The translations under genes and the position numbers were made by a program. This document shows, piece by piece, positions 9,072 to 18,700 of a stretch of 64,000 nucleotides of DNA (positions are counted from its first letter, which is position 1; each line of letters opens with the position of its first letter). The DNA comes from an uncultured Flavobacteriales bacterium (lineage in GTDB: Bacteria; Bacteroidota; Bacteroidia; Flavobacteriales_E; Vicingaceae), in NCBI GenBank assembly GCA_905479995.1, contig CAJQON010000013.1, positions 62,001-126,000 on the forward strand. The letters run 5' to 3'. The notes beneath the pieces are model-generated. The model had not been told where the DNA came from and made no database searches. It saw only the letters and a list, made by a program, of their open reading frames with translations.

Positions 9072-10439
9072 TTATTTAATTTGTCTTAATAACATACCTG
9101 GGTAAAGTCCACCTTTCTTTCCTTTAAAGTGAGTAAACTCAACTCCAGAATCTTCAACTGGTTCTCCTTTATCATCAACTAATGGAGCATTTTCATCTGT
9201 AGCAACATTGTTCCAAATTTTTCCTTTGGCTACTTTTATTGTACTTTTTCTTTTCCATTTCACTTTCCCTTCGGCATCAACAGTTTTTACTAAAACTTCA
9301 TATTCATCTCCAGCTTCTAAACCTTCTTTTAAACCAATTTTTGCTCCTAATGGATCTACACTAGTTAAAGGTGTTTTAGTTCTAAAAGGCTCGAACTTTC
9401 TTTGAAGCTTAGCATAAACTGCATCTATAGATTTAACTGTAGCATTTTTAATAATCATTGTTTTGTCATCAGCATTGCTTCCTAGTCCAGTAATTAAAGA
9501 CTTTGCTTTTTGAGAACCCAATAGCTTTAATTCAAATAATTCTGAATTATTAAATGCCTCTACTCTTGCTGGATCTGGTGCAGATGCATCGTTCCATAAG
9601 TCTTGGTAAAATACCGCAGACATAGAGTCTGTCCATTGTAATTGATATAAGTACGCTGTTGTCCAAACAGAATAACCATCTTTAGTTTTTTCATACAATT
9701 TATCAGCTGCTGCTTGACCAACTTTTCTAACAACTTCGTTCGCATTTGCAACAATAGAATAAGACACATCCCTTGCAGCTTTTGCGATAGGTTCATTAGC
9801 AACAAACTTAGAATAGTTTACTACTACAAATGAATTACCTATTAAATCCTCTCCTGCATCAGCCAACAAAGCCTCACCTCGTTCTGTACTATTTGCTTTT
9901 GCTTTATCTTGAGCAGATGCATCATACATACCTCTTTCTCCAATTAGATTAATATCAAAAGTTCCTTCTGGAGATCTATTAAACCATTTAGCTACCATTT
10001 CTCTAGCTAAGTGATTTTCTTTAATGTATTTATCAATTGTAGGAGCATAATTTTTAGCATCTTTCTTTTTTGCCTTTTCACCTTCTGCTACAGTAGGTGC
10101 TACATAATACTTTTCTAAATCAAATGATTTAGCTCCTACGGTATGATCATTATATTTATCTGGAAAGGGTGCTTCACTAAAAGAATTTAAAATCAGTTCT
10201 GCATCAGGCAATTTTGCATCTTCAATAATCATTGTGTGCAAAGAACTTCTTCTGTATTTAATAACACCATCTCCTTTACCAGACTTAGCTATTTTACCAT
10301 CATCCTTTTCTTCTTTTACTTTTTTTTCTTTTTTCGGTTTTTCTTCTTTTGTTTCAGCATCTTGTGCTAAAGCAACATTTGTTTGAAAACCTAAAAGTGC
10401 AGCAACTGCTATTACTGCCTTTATATTTTTTACTACCAT
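9072..10439 (-). CDS. Exported protein with lysine/glutamate-rich linker and FlgT-C-like end
   Basis: The 455-residue protein has a signal peptide ending ALAQ, then about 30 residues of Lys/Glu-rich linker. The middle part includes WFNRSPEGTFDINLIGERG and LLADAGEDLIGNSFVVVNYS, a pattern like the 'define variable / report presence' strands of CsgG/FlgT-type domains. The C-terminal 90 residues (VDPLGAKIGLKEGLEAGDEY, later WKRKSTIKVAKGKIWNN, ending GLYPGMLLRQIK) look like a small barrel of the FlgT-C kind. No characterised homologue is recognised. An intrinsic terminator lies between this gene and the first gene of the operon. Confidence 0.65.
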   Translation of the reverse strand: MVVKNIKAVIAVAALLGFQTNVALAQDAETKEEKPKKEKKVKEEKDDGKIAKSGKGDGVIKYRRSSLHTMIIEDAKLPDAELILNSFSEAPFPDKYNDHTVGAKSFDLEKYYVAPTVAEGEKAKKKDAKNYAPTIDKYIKENHLAREMVAKWFNRSPEGTFDINLIGERGMYDASAQDKAKANSTERGEALLADAGEDLIGNSFVVVNYSKFVANEPIAKAARDVSYSIVANANEVVRKVGQAAADKLYEKTKDGYSVWTTAYLYQLQWTDSMSAVFYQDLWNDASAPDPARVEAFNNSELFELKLLGSQKAKSLITGLGSNADDKTMIIKNATVKSIDAVYAKLQRKFEPFRTKTPLTSVDPLGAKIGLKEGLEAGDEYEVLVKTVDAEGKVKWKRKSTIKVAKGKIWNNVATDENAPLVDDKGEPVEDSGVEFTHFKGKKGGLYPGMLLRQIK

Positions 10440-10477
10440 TTTTTGCCTTGTTATTTGTTTTTACAATTTATGTTATA

Positions 10478-10511
10478 CTAAAAAGGGCAGTAATTCAACT
10501 GCCCTTTTTAG
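10478..10511 (-). terminator. Intra-operon terminator
   Basis: A perfect 14-bp stem (CTAAAAAGGGCAGT pairs with its complement) encloses a six-base loop, giving a T run after the GC part on either strand. It lies between the small first gene and the 455-residue gene, 38 bases before the latter's ATG, so it probably lowers read-through into the rest of the operon. Confidence 0.85.
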
Positions 10512-10518
10512 TGCTTTA

Positions 10519-11004
10519 TTATTTTTTCGCTCCTTGAGTCTTGATCATTTCCAACTGCCCAGGAATAGCATCCTTAGTTGCATTTAATGCTTTAGTACCA
10601 GCATTTAAAGCTTTTACAGCTTTCATAGAGTCTGTTTTTGGTGTAATTGCTTTTGCACCTTTCATTGCATCACCAGCTTTCCCTAATAATCCAGTTACTT
10701 CTTTCATTTGACCTTCTAAATCACTTTTAATTTTCCCAGCATCTCCTGCATTACCTCCTGCGTCTGCTAATTGCTTAGAAATTTCTTGGTTTTTTTCGTA
10801 TAAATCAAACGCTGAAGTTACATAACCATCAACTCCACCATTACCAACTTTTGCAGGTCTTTCTAATACTTTTTCTTTTTTATCCTTACTCTTTTTATCT
10901 TTTTTCTTTTTTTGAGCAAAAGAATCTGTAGAAACACCCGCTAATAATAATGCTATCATTAATACTTTTGTAGCAGTACCTAAATTTTTAGTAATTTTTT
11001 TCAT
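10519..11004 (-). CDS. Small exported helical protein with lysine-rich N-terminus
   Basis: The 161-residue protein has a signal peptide ending DSFAQ, then a run of Lys residues (KKKKDKKSKDKKEK). The remaining 110 residues are Ala/Gly/Lys-rich, amphipathic and nearly free of aromatics (EISKQLADAGGNAGDAGK, KAVKALNAGTKALNATK), so probably one or two long helices. It has no Cys. It is the first gene of the operon and lies before an internal terminator, so it is probably made in excess over the other products, as expected for an abundant structural or coat protein. The function is unknown. Confidence 0.7.
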   Translation of the reverse strand: MKKITKNLGTATKVLMIALLLAGVSTDSFAQKKKKDKKSKDKKEKVLERPAKVGNGGVDGYVTSAFDLYEKNQEISKQLADAGGNAGDAGKIKSDLEGQMKEVTGLLGKAGDAMKGAKAITPKTDSMKAVKALNAGTKALNATKDAIPGQLEMIKTQGAKK

Positions 11005-11044
11005 TGTTTTATTTTAATAGTTAGTAATCCTTTAATTAGGCTAA

Positions 11045-11052
11045 CAAATATA
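11045..11052 (-). promoter_or_regulatory. -7 promoter element of the exported-protein operon
   Basis: The minus strand reads TATATTTG, matching TAnnTTTG, about 40 bases upstream of the first ATG. A clear TTG at -33 spacing is missing. Confidence 0.45.
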
Positions 11053-11085
11053 AAATAAAAAGAGCATATTATCCATAATCACCAA

Positions 11086-11107
11086 TTTTGTTAATTAATT
11101 AACAAAA
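11086..11107. promoter_or_regulatory. Perfect 22-bp palindrome upstream of the exported-protein operon
   Basis: Two 11-base arms (TTTTGTTAATT and AATTAACAAAA) meet with no spacer. The centre is about 57 bases before the inferred transcript start of the operon, a usual position for an activator site. Confidence 0.4.
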
Positions 11108-11407
11108 CATTAACAACAGTTACTCTACTTCACTATCACTGATTCGATAGTACCTTAGTTGGTTAACGACCTATAGACGTGAGTATTACAATTAAACTCT
11201 CAATTAATTCCTCAAGCACTTTAGCTTAAAACACCAATGATTTCCTGCATATTTACTAACAGTTATTCTTGTTATAAATAGCATCTAATCTATTTTAAAC
11301 AACGTATTTAGAAAGTAATATTAATTTTATGGAACCATTCTTGATATTTCATCTATAAATAAAACTCCACTCATAATAATTTAACATTTCTTAACTCTTT
11401 TTTTAGT

Positions 11408-11415
11408 TAGATTTG
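11408..11415 (+). promoter_or_regulatory. -7 promoter element of the S41 protease gene
   Basis: TAGATTTG matches TAnnTTTG and lies 20 bases before the ATG. The -33 TTG is not evident. Confidence 0.4.
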
Positions 11416-11435
11416 TTTTTAAATAAAATCATTCT

Positions 11436-13037
11436 ATGAAATTATCTTTTATAAAAACACCTATTTTTTTCACCTTACTATTGATCTCTCAATTTGGTTT
11501 TTCGCAATACATCCAAAGCGAAGGAAGCAAGAAGTTTGATGCAATGATGCAATACATTAACTACTATTATGTCGATTCTGCTGATGAAAACAAAGTAGTT
11601 GAAGATGCTATTGTTGCTGTTTTAAAAGAACTTGACCCTCACTCTGTTTATATTGCAAAAGAAGAGTTAAAAAAAATGAACGAGCCTTTAGTGGGAAATT
11701 TTGAAGGGATAGGAATCCAATACAACATACTGCATGACACCCTAATGGTTGTATCCCCTATATCTGGAGGGCCATCAGAAAAGGTGGGACTAATGGCTGG
11801 AGACAAAATTATTGAGGTAGACACTCAAAACATTGCTGGAATTGGCATCCAAAACAGTGATGTACAGAAAAAGCTTAGGGGAAAAAAAGGAACCAAGGTT
11901 AATCTTGGAATAATGAGAAAGAATAAATCAGAACTTTTAAAATTTACTATTACTCGAGATAAGATTCCAATTTTTAGTGTTGATGCAAGCTATATGGCCA
12001 CAGATGAAATTGGATACATTAAAATAAACCGGTTTGCACAAAACACCATTCAAGAGTTTAAAACCGGTTTAGCCAAATTACACAAACAAGAAATGAAACA
12101 CCTCATTATTGACCTAAGAGGCAATGGTGGTGGATATCTAAGAACAGCAATTCAGCTTTCAGACGAGCTATTGAGCGATAAAAAATTAATTGTTTACACG
12201 GAAGGAAGCAAAAGCACTAAGCAGGAATATTATACTACTTCTAAGGGCGGTTTTGAAACAGGAAAGTTGGTTATTTTAATTGATGAAGGTTCAGCATCCG
12301 CTTCTGAAATTGTATCGGGTGCCATTCAAGATTATGACAGAGGACTAGTAATTGGAAGAAGATCATTTGGTAAAGGCCTTGTTCAAAAACCTTTTCCATT
12401 ACCTGATGGATCTGCTATTAGATTAACTGTAGCAAGATATTACACGCCATCGGGAAGATGCATTCAACGGCCTTATGAAAATGGTAAAGAAGCTTACTAC
12501 AAAGAGTTTGTACGAAGATTTGAGAATGGAGAATACATGAATGAAGACAGTATTTCTCTCCCTGATTCATTAAAGTTTAAAACAATTAACAGTCAACGAA
12601 CCGTATATGGTGGTGGTGGTATTATGCCCGATGTTTTTGTTCCTATTGACACTACTTTAACTTCTGAGTATTTTGGAAAGATTAACCGCAAGGGTCTTTT
12701 TAATGAATTTACATTAGACTATATGAACCAACACAGAGCTGAACTTGAAGCAAAGTACCTTACCGTTAAAACGTTTAAAAGCGATTTTAATGCTGAATCG
12801 GAATTGCTAGAGAATTTTATTGTGTTTGCCGAAAAAAATGAGGTAGAACGAAATGAAGAGGAAATTGCTACTTCAAAAAGATTAATCACTATTCGTTTAA
12901 AAGCGTTAATTGCCAGAAACCTATGGGATACATCTGCTTTTTTTGAAATTGCAAACGAATTAAATGATTCTTACTTAAAGGCAATAGAAGAAATTAATAG
13001 CAATAGCTTTAAAAAGGAGAAATTAGTTTACAAATAG
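11436..13037 (+). CDS. S41-family C-terminal processing peptidase
   Basis: This is an exported serine protease that trims or degrades envelope proteins from their C-termini. The 533-residue protein has a signal peptide ending GFSQ. It has the family N-terminal line ELDPHSVYI, a PDZ domain (about residues 90-160, with VGLMAGDKIIEVD), and the protease core with DLRGNGGG, then DEGSASASEIVSGA carrying the catalytic Ser and GRRSFGKGLVQ carrying the catalytic Lys, 24-25 residues apart as usual. A helical tail follows residue 420. The downstream DUF1573 gene is 27 bases away on the same strand. Confidence 0.92.
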   Translation: MKLSFIKTPIFFTLLLISQFGFSQYIQSEGSKKFDAMMQYINYYYVDSADENKVVEDAIVAVLKELDPHSVYIAKEELKKMNEPLVGNFEGIGIQYNILHDTLMVVSPISGGPSEKVGLMAGDKIIEVDTQNIAGIGIQNSDVQKKLRGKKGTKVNLGIMRKNKSELLKFTITRDKIPIFSVDASYMATDEIGYIKINRFAQNTIQEFKTGLAKLHKQEMKHLIIDLRGNGGGYLRTAIQLSDELLSDKKLIVYTEGSKSTKQEYYTTSKGGFETGKLVILIDEGSASASEIVSGAIQDYDRGLVIGRRSFGKGLVQKPFPLPDGSAIRLTVARYYTPSGRCIQRPYENGKEAYYKEFVRRFENGEYMNEDSISLPDSLKFKTINSQRTVYGGGGIMPDVFVPIDTTLTSEYFGKINRKGLFNEFTLDYMNQHRAELEAKYLTVKTFKSDFNAESELLENFIVFAEKNEVERNEEEIATSKRLITIRLKALIARNLWDTSAFFEIANELNDSYLKAIEEINSNSFKKEKLVYK

Positions 13038-13064
13038 ATGTGTATTTTTATAAAAAATTGAATT

Positions 13065-13625
13065 ATGAAAGAAAATATTAAAATAGGTTTATTGGGAGTT
13101 ATTGCTCTTACGGTAGTAATTAATACATTTTTTATGGATGACACTCCAACTCGAAGAAGTGCTCCAGAGAGTGTAACTCCACAAAGCAACATGGCTGCAA
13201 CACCAGCCCCAAATAATTTAGTTAACCCAATAAACAACCCTTTAGGAGCTCAGCCAAATGCTCAACCACCAGCTCCAGCCCCTAAACTATCAGAAACTAG
13301 AACTAAAACCAGCGTAAATTTTGCAGATTTAAGCCATAATTTTGGGAAGATAAAACAAGACACAAAAAATGTAAAAGTTTTTAAATTTACGAACTCTGGT
13401 TCTGAACCTTTAATTATTGAAGATGCTGTTGGATCTTGTGGGTGTACTGTCCCTAAATTCCCTAGAGAACCAATAATGCCTGGAAAATCTGGAGAAATAG
13501 AGGTTGAATACAGCCCTGGAAAACAACAAGGCGCCCAAACGAAAACAGTTACAATTACAGCAAACACAGACCCTATCACTTCTACTTTAAATATTTCTGC
13601 TGAAGTTGAAGCTGTAACATTATAG
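13065..13625 (+). CDS. DUF1573 (Ig-like/ASPM-type) domain protein
   Basis: The 186-residue protein has an N-terminal hydrophobic segment (IGLLGVIALTVVINTFF) that may serve as an uncleaved anchor. A linker of about 55 residues rich in Pro, Asn and Ala follows, then one DUF1573 domain. That domain carries the family markers LSHNFGKIKQ, FTNSGSEPLII, the Cys pair in GSCGCTVPKFP, and PGKSGEIEVEY. DUF1573 proteins are very common in Bacteroidota and are thought to be envelope-associated, but have no proven function. It is probably co-transcribed with the S41 protease and ends just before a bidirectional terminator. Confidence 0.85.
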   Translation: MKENIKIGLLGVIALTVVINTFFMDDTPTRRSAPESVTPQSNMAATPAPNNLVNPINNPLGAQPNAQPPAPAPKLSETRTKTSVNFADLSHNFGKIKQDTKNVKVFKFTNSGSEPLIIEDAVGSCGCTVPKFPREPIMPGKSGEIEVEYSPGKQQGAQTKTVTITANTDPITSTLNISAEVEAVTL

Positions 13626-13645
13626 CATTTTAAAAGCATATGAAT

Positions 13646-13678
13646 AAAAAAAAGGGTTTGACTACAAACCCTTTTTTT
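13646..13678. terminator. Bidirectional terminator between convergent genes
   Basis: A GGGTTTG / CAAACCC stem with loop ACTA is flanked by eight A on the left and seven or more T on the right. It serves the DUF1573 gene on the plus strand and overlaps the last codon of the binding-protein gene on the minus strand. Confidence 0.88.
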
Positions 13679-14795
13679 ATTCTAATTTTTTATAATAATG
13701 AAGTTCATGATCGATTAGATTAGGGTGAAAAATTTTAATTAAATCTTTAAGAATTAATTGAGGGCTAACTGTTCCAGACTCCCAATAATCATTACCACTA
13801 CTCTTATTCAGCCTATTATTATTGTTGTAAACGTTTCCATTTTTAATTGCGCTAAAATTCACCAATCGTTCATCGTATTTTAGAATTGAATTAACACTTT
13901 CATAGCTATTTTGATTCAGCCAATAGTCAGCTTCAAACGCCTCATCAAAGACTATTTCTTTGCTGATTATAAAGCTCGATTTCTCGTCATTATCTTTCCA
14001 CAAATAATTTACCCCAGCATCTTTAAACAATTGCGCTTGAAAAGACTTTCCTCCAGCCACATACCAATTTCCATTCCATGGCATCCCAACAAATACAGTA
14101 GGTTTTCTTTTTATAGTGGCGGTTAAACTACTATGATTTAAATACTCTGCTTCAATGTAATTAAATACACTGTCGGCCTGCTTATCCTTTGCATAAAATG
14201 CTGCAACAAACTTTAACCATTCAGCTTTTCCTAATGGATGAAGCTCCATATATTCTGCATTTAAAACTGTGTTTAGTTTTAACGACTTTAACTTATCAAT
14301 GTATTTAATTGATCCTGCATCAATTCCGTATGCCATTACTAAATCAGGAGATTGCTCTATTAGCATTTCATAATTTAAGGCTTCCGAAGCTCCAATTTCT
14401 TTTATTTTTTTTGTTTCAACTAGCGCTTTAATCTTTTTACTACTGCTAAACCGACAACCAGATGCTGCAACAATAGTATTTTCTACTCCTAGCTTTTCTA
14501 AAAAAGCAATGTGAGTTAAACTCATGCATGCTATAGATTTTATCGGTATTTTAATTTTTATGGCATCACCATATCCTTCTGGTTCTTCGTTTTCATATAA
14601 TATATATCGCTGAACTTCAGCATTGTTCCGCCAAGCATCATAAACAGTAACAACCTTAAAATCGCCTATTTTTTCAATACCAAAACCTTGCGCGTACTTC
14701 ATTGCAACCTCATCAGACTTCAACTCATTTTTAATAGTTGAATCACCACAAGAAAAAAGTATAATTCCTAGTAAAAAAAGGCTCCAGATTCTCAT
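13677..14795 (-). CDS. Iron-complex/cobalamin-type ABC transporter substrate-binding lipoprotein
   Basis: The 372-residue lipoprotein has a lipobox (LFSCGD). It resembles the helical-backbone binding proteins (BtuF/FhuD class): IKSIACMSLTHIAFLEKLGV near residue 90, then ASGCRF, EALNYEMLIEQSPDLVMAYG, and a second lobe with PTVFVGMPWNGNWYVAGG and FKDAGVNYLWKD. It would capture an iron chelate or cobalamin and deliver it to an ABC importer. No permease or ATPase gene is adjacent, so the partner must be encoded elsewhere. Its start overlaps the DUF4846 stop by 4 bases (ATGA), so translation is coupled. Confidence 0.82.
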   Translation of the reverse strand: MRIWSLFLLGIILFSCGDSTIKNELKSDEVAMKYAQGFGIEKIGDFKVVTVYDAWRNNAEVQRYILYENEEPEGYGDAIKIKIPIKSIACMSLTHIAFLEKLGVENTIVAASGCRFSSSKKIKALVETKKIKEIGASEALNYEMLIEQSPDLVMAYGIDAGSIKYIDKLKSLKLNTVLNAEYMELHPLGKAEWLKFVAAFYAKDKQADSVFNYIEAEYLNHSSLTATIKRKPTVFVGMPWNGNWYVAGGKSFQAQLFKDAGVNYLWKDNDEKSSFIISKEIVFDEAFEADYWLNQNSYESVNSILKYDERLVNFSAIKNGNVYNNNNRLNKSSGNDYWESGTVSPQLILKDLIKIFHPNLIDHELHYYKKLE

Positions 14796-15721
14796 TCCTT
14801 AAAACGTTTTAATTGAGTTGTGGTAAAATCCCATTCTGGAGTTTCAATGTAATCCACATAATCTTTAACAAAATACCATGGAGAATTATCATTATTTCTT
14901 GGATTCTTTAGAATGTGAATGTTTTGGGCTGGCATATAACTTTGTGCTAATAAAAAGCACTTTTCTTTTGTCTCAAAATTAATTGCTACATCTAAAACAA
15001 TTACTGCATGACCGGGAAAACCTCCTTTAATCAAGACATCTCCTATCTTAATTTTATCAAATTCAACAGCAATCATTTCTTTTGACAATGAAGCAGTTCC
15101 AGCATACATAAATATGTTGTCCATGTATTTACGGAAGCTAGAATACGTTTTATTATTACTAGAGGAAGCTCCCCAAACCACTTTATTACTTTTTAAATAT
15201 GGATAACTACCACTACTCCATTTTGAATATGAAATGTTTACTCCATTTGTATAGTTAAAATGAATTTTATTGGATTGACTAGTTGAGTAAAGATACTCTG
15301 CCCTTAAACGCATTACAGCATCAGCACATTGCTGTAAATCTTTGGTTCCCACATCAATGTTTATCACTTTAAATTGAGCATTCTGATTGCCCTTTTGTTC
15401 TCCCGAATAAAGATATACGCTATTGTCTTTGCTTAAAGGTAAATACCTCAACCAATTCCCGAATGTACAAGCACTATCAATTAATCGGGAATAACCAGCA
15501 GGAGGTTTTATTAGATTTAATACCGATTCCTCTTGATCATAATTATCCATCCAATGATATTGATTGCATATACTATCAAAAAAGACATCCTCTCCATCTA
15601 AAGTCACTTCACTCGCATACGTTTTATCTGCTGCTAGGTGATCAGAATCTTCAACTTGCTGGCAACTGGCAATTAAACCACAACTCAACAATACAAAGAG
15701 GTATAAAACAGCTCTTAACAT
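14792..15721 (-). CDS. DUF4846-family lipoprotein
   Basis: The 309-residue protein has a lipobox (LIASCQQ). It carries motifs I associate with DUF4846: GYSRLIDSACTFGNWLRYLPL, VYLYSGEQKGNQNAQFKVIN, LQQCADAVMRLRAEYLY, IGDVLIKGGFPGHAVIVLDVA, and an ending like AQSYMPAQNIHILKNP. The GxPGHAV segment with a conserved His and an upstream Cys looks like a papain-like (NlpC/P60-related) active-site layout, but this is unproven. It lies between the giant repeat protein and the ABC binding protein on the same strand. Confidence 0.78.
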   Translation of the reverse strand: MLRAVLYLFVLLSCGLIASCQQVEDSDHLAADKTYASEVTLDGEDVFFDSICNQYHWMDNYDQEESVLNLIKPPAGYSRLIDSACTFGNWLRYLPLSKDNSVYLYSGEQKGNQNAQFKVINIDVGTKDLQQCADAVMRLRAEYLYSTSQSNKIHFNYTNGVNISYSKWSSGSYPYLKSNKVVWGASSSNNKTYSSFRKYMDNIFMYAGTASLSKEMIAVEFDKIKIGDVLIKGGFPGHAVIVLDVAINFETKEKCFLLAQSYMPAQNIHILKNPRNNDNSPWYFVKDYVDYIETPEWDFTTTQLKRFKE

Positions 15722-15785
15722 GAATTTTTACGAATTAATTTTGAAAATAATCAAGACTCAGTATCCAGCTATTTTGAAACAAAAA

Positions 15786-18700
15786 CTACTTCTCAATAGA
15801 TTCTTTGTCCCACAATGCTTTTACTATGTTGAGCCCATTTTTATAGTAATAAGTACCTCCCCAAGTATAAAAAACACGTTCGTAAACATCTACTTGATCT
15901 CCAGTTATTTTTATTCTTTTAATGGTGATTGAATTCCCAGACTCAACAACTTCTTCGGTTATACCTGCAGGATATTTAGATTTTAGTTCACTATTTTGTT
16001 TCGGTTGTTTTTCTCCTCTATAAACATTATTTACTTCGATGTTTGCTAACAATACTTTTTCAGATTCCCTTGTCCTTAAATCAGAATCAAACTCTTCACT
16101 TTGCTTTCTAACTATATCGAGTTTCTTATCGAACTCTGCATAACGACCATCTTGTGCGCCATGCATAGCTCCTTGAGCTTGCTGTTCCTTTACTAAAGAA
16201 GTTTGTGCTTTCGCCCTTCTTTTATCTGCATTTTTCACCAAAACAGCATATTCCTTATCCAATTGTTTTTTGTATTTGTCTAACTGCTTTACCTCTTTGT
16301 AATATCGTTTAGATTTCACCTTAGCTTGCTTTTCAGCATCTTCCTGATATTTTCTATTCACCTTGTCGTTTGCAGCTCTCAACTTGCCTGCATTTTGAAT
16401 CCGTTTCTGCTCAATTTTTTCTAACTTTCCTCTAAACACTTTTAATTCTTCAGTATTCTGTTTATAAAAATTTTGTTTTTTAGCCATTACCTTGTTCATC
16501 TCTTTCTGCAAATTGTCAATGTCTTTTTTATTTTGAGATATACGCTTTATTGAAGCCGAAACCCTAATCTCTTCTTCCTTATTTAAATCAGCTCTATATT
16601 TCTTAACATCAATTTGCATATCCTTAGCTCTATCACTATTGGTTTTTTCTCGCTTCACAATGTCTCTAGATATTTTCTCTAACTGCTTTTGATTTCCCTC
16701 TCTTGCTTCATCTCCTTTTTCTGTCATTGCCTTTTCAATCTTAGCAACAGTATTAACATAAGCATCTAAATCCTCAGCTTTTTCCTTCGTTAATTTTGCG
16801 TCCACTTCAGCTTGCTTAGCAAATTTTGCTCTATAAGCATCACCAACCTTATCTGCCTCAGTAGTTCTATCAATACCAGCACTAACTCTTATTTCTTCTT
16901 GATTTGAATAATCTTTTTTAAGTAAAGCTAATTCAGCCTCTTTCTCTTTATTCCCTTTATTTTTAAGAGCAGCCATTCTAGCCTCAATTTCTTTTTCCGT
17001 GTCATCATTAATCTTAGATCTAGTTCCTGTGTTTGATTTAACCGCAACAACAATTGGAGCATCTTCTTTCTTATTTAATAATTCGACTATTTCGGCTAGT
17101 TTATCTTTTGGATATTTTTCATCTGGATATAAAGTAAGGGCTGCACTAAACTTAGCTTGAGCCAATGTATAATCTCTGGTTCTAAATCCTCTATCACCAT
17201 CGTATATTAATTTTTCATAATTAGCACGCTTTTCTTTTTCTGCTAAAAGCTTCACACTCTCGTTTTTGTCTTTTTCAGCAATATCTGCTAACAAGTTTTC
17301 AATTTCTGCTATTTTTTGTTTTGGATAAGCCTCCGATGGCATTATACCTAAAGCCTCTCGATAACTAGCGATAGCCTGATCGTAACTCTTTGTAGCCAAT
17401 TGCTCATCTCCCAACTTCACCAACCTATCATATTGTTCTTTCTTTTGTTTTTGAGCATTGCTAGTTACCTTTATCTCTTCCTCCTGCCGTTTTAAATTGG
17501 CCAATATACCTTCAATTTCCTTCAATTTATCTTTCGGGTATTGTTCTGTCGGCTTAACTCCCAAAGCTGCATTATATTTAGTTTGTGCAAGTGAGTAGTT
17601 TTTAGATAACAACCCGTTATCCGCTTCAACAATTAACTTATTGTATTTATCATTCAACTCTTTTTCTGCCAAATTCGCATTATCCTTTTCGGCCTGAATT
17701 TTAGCCAAAATAGTCTCAATTTCTTTTAACTTATCTTTTGGATATTGTTCGGCCGATAAAATCCCTAAAGCTTCTTTATATTTATTTTGGGCTTCGCTGT
17801 AATTTTTACTCAATAATTCAGCGTCAGCTTGTGCAACTACAGCATCAAAATATTCTCTCTTTTTTCGGTCCGCTTCAGCCGACAATGCATCTTCCTCTTT
17901 AGTTTTAGCAATGTTAGCTAAAATCTGTTCTATTTCTTTAATCTTTGTTTTTGGATATTCTTCTTCTGATTTAACCTCTAAAGCTGCTTCATAATTTCTA
18001 ACTGCTTCATCGTAAGATTTAGAATTAAACGATTTGTCAGCCACAGCTAATAAAGCAGTATATTTAGCATCCAATTCTTTCGTTGCCAATTCAGCATTTG
18101 CTGCTTCTTCTTTTTGACGTGCAATCTCGGCTAATACCTCATTTATTTCCTTTATTTTATCTTTTGGATATTGTTCTTCTGCCTTAACTCCTAAAGCACT
18201 ATTGTAGTTTTTCAAAGCCTCTTCATAGTTCTTACCAGAGTATGCTCCATCTCCAGCATCTACAAAACTTTTATACTTATCCTCACGTTCTTTTCCTGCT
18301 AGTTCAGCAGCTTCATCCTCTGCTTTTTTTCTAGCCAATTCTGCCAATGCCGCTTCTATTTCTTTCAATTTATCTTTTGGATATTGCTCCGTAGCTTTCA
18401 ATTCCAATGCCGCAGTATAATCTGTTTTGGCAGCTTCATATTCTTTCGATGTTAAAGCTCCGTCTGCCGAAGCAATTAATCCGTCATACTTTTCATTTAA
18501 CTCTTTTAACGCTAAGGCTTCAGCTTCATTTTTTGCCAACTCCTCCAATTTATTTCTAATTTCTTTCAATTGATCTTTTGGGTATTGCTCATCTGCTTTC
18601 AACTCCAAAGCAGCTTCATAATCAGTACTGGCTTTTTCCAAATTATCGGTACCAAAAGCAGCATCGGCTGAAGAAATTAAAGCTAAATATTTTTCATCTA

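Larger units (their letters stand above)
11005..11435. other. Intergenic region between two divergent transcription units
   Basis: This is the only gene-free stretch over 300 bases. It holds a minus-strand -7 box (11045-11052), a 22-bp perfect palindrome (11086-11107) and a plus-strand -7 box (11408-11415). I see no tRNA, no long hairpin and no convincing small gene in the roughly 300 bases between; the sequence there is low in GC and has many stops. Confidence 0.6.

Noticed and set aside
11110-11400. Possible small RNA or tRNA gene in the longest intergenic region
   Set aside because: No cloverleaf, no GC-rich stem and no conserved RNA motif could be found by eye.
13900-14126. Plus-strand open frame of 71 codons inside the binding-protein gene
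   Set aside because: Shadow frame opposite a gene with a lipobox and binding-protein motifs.
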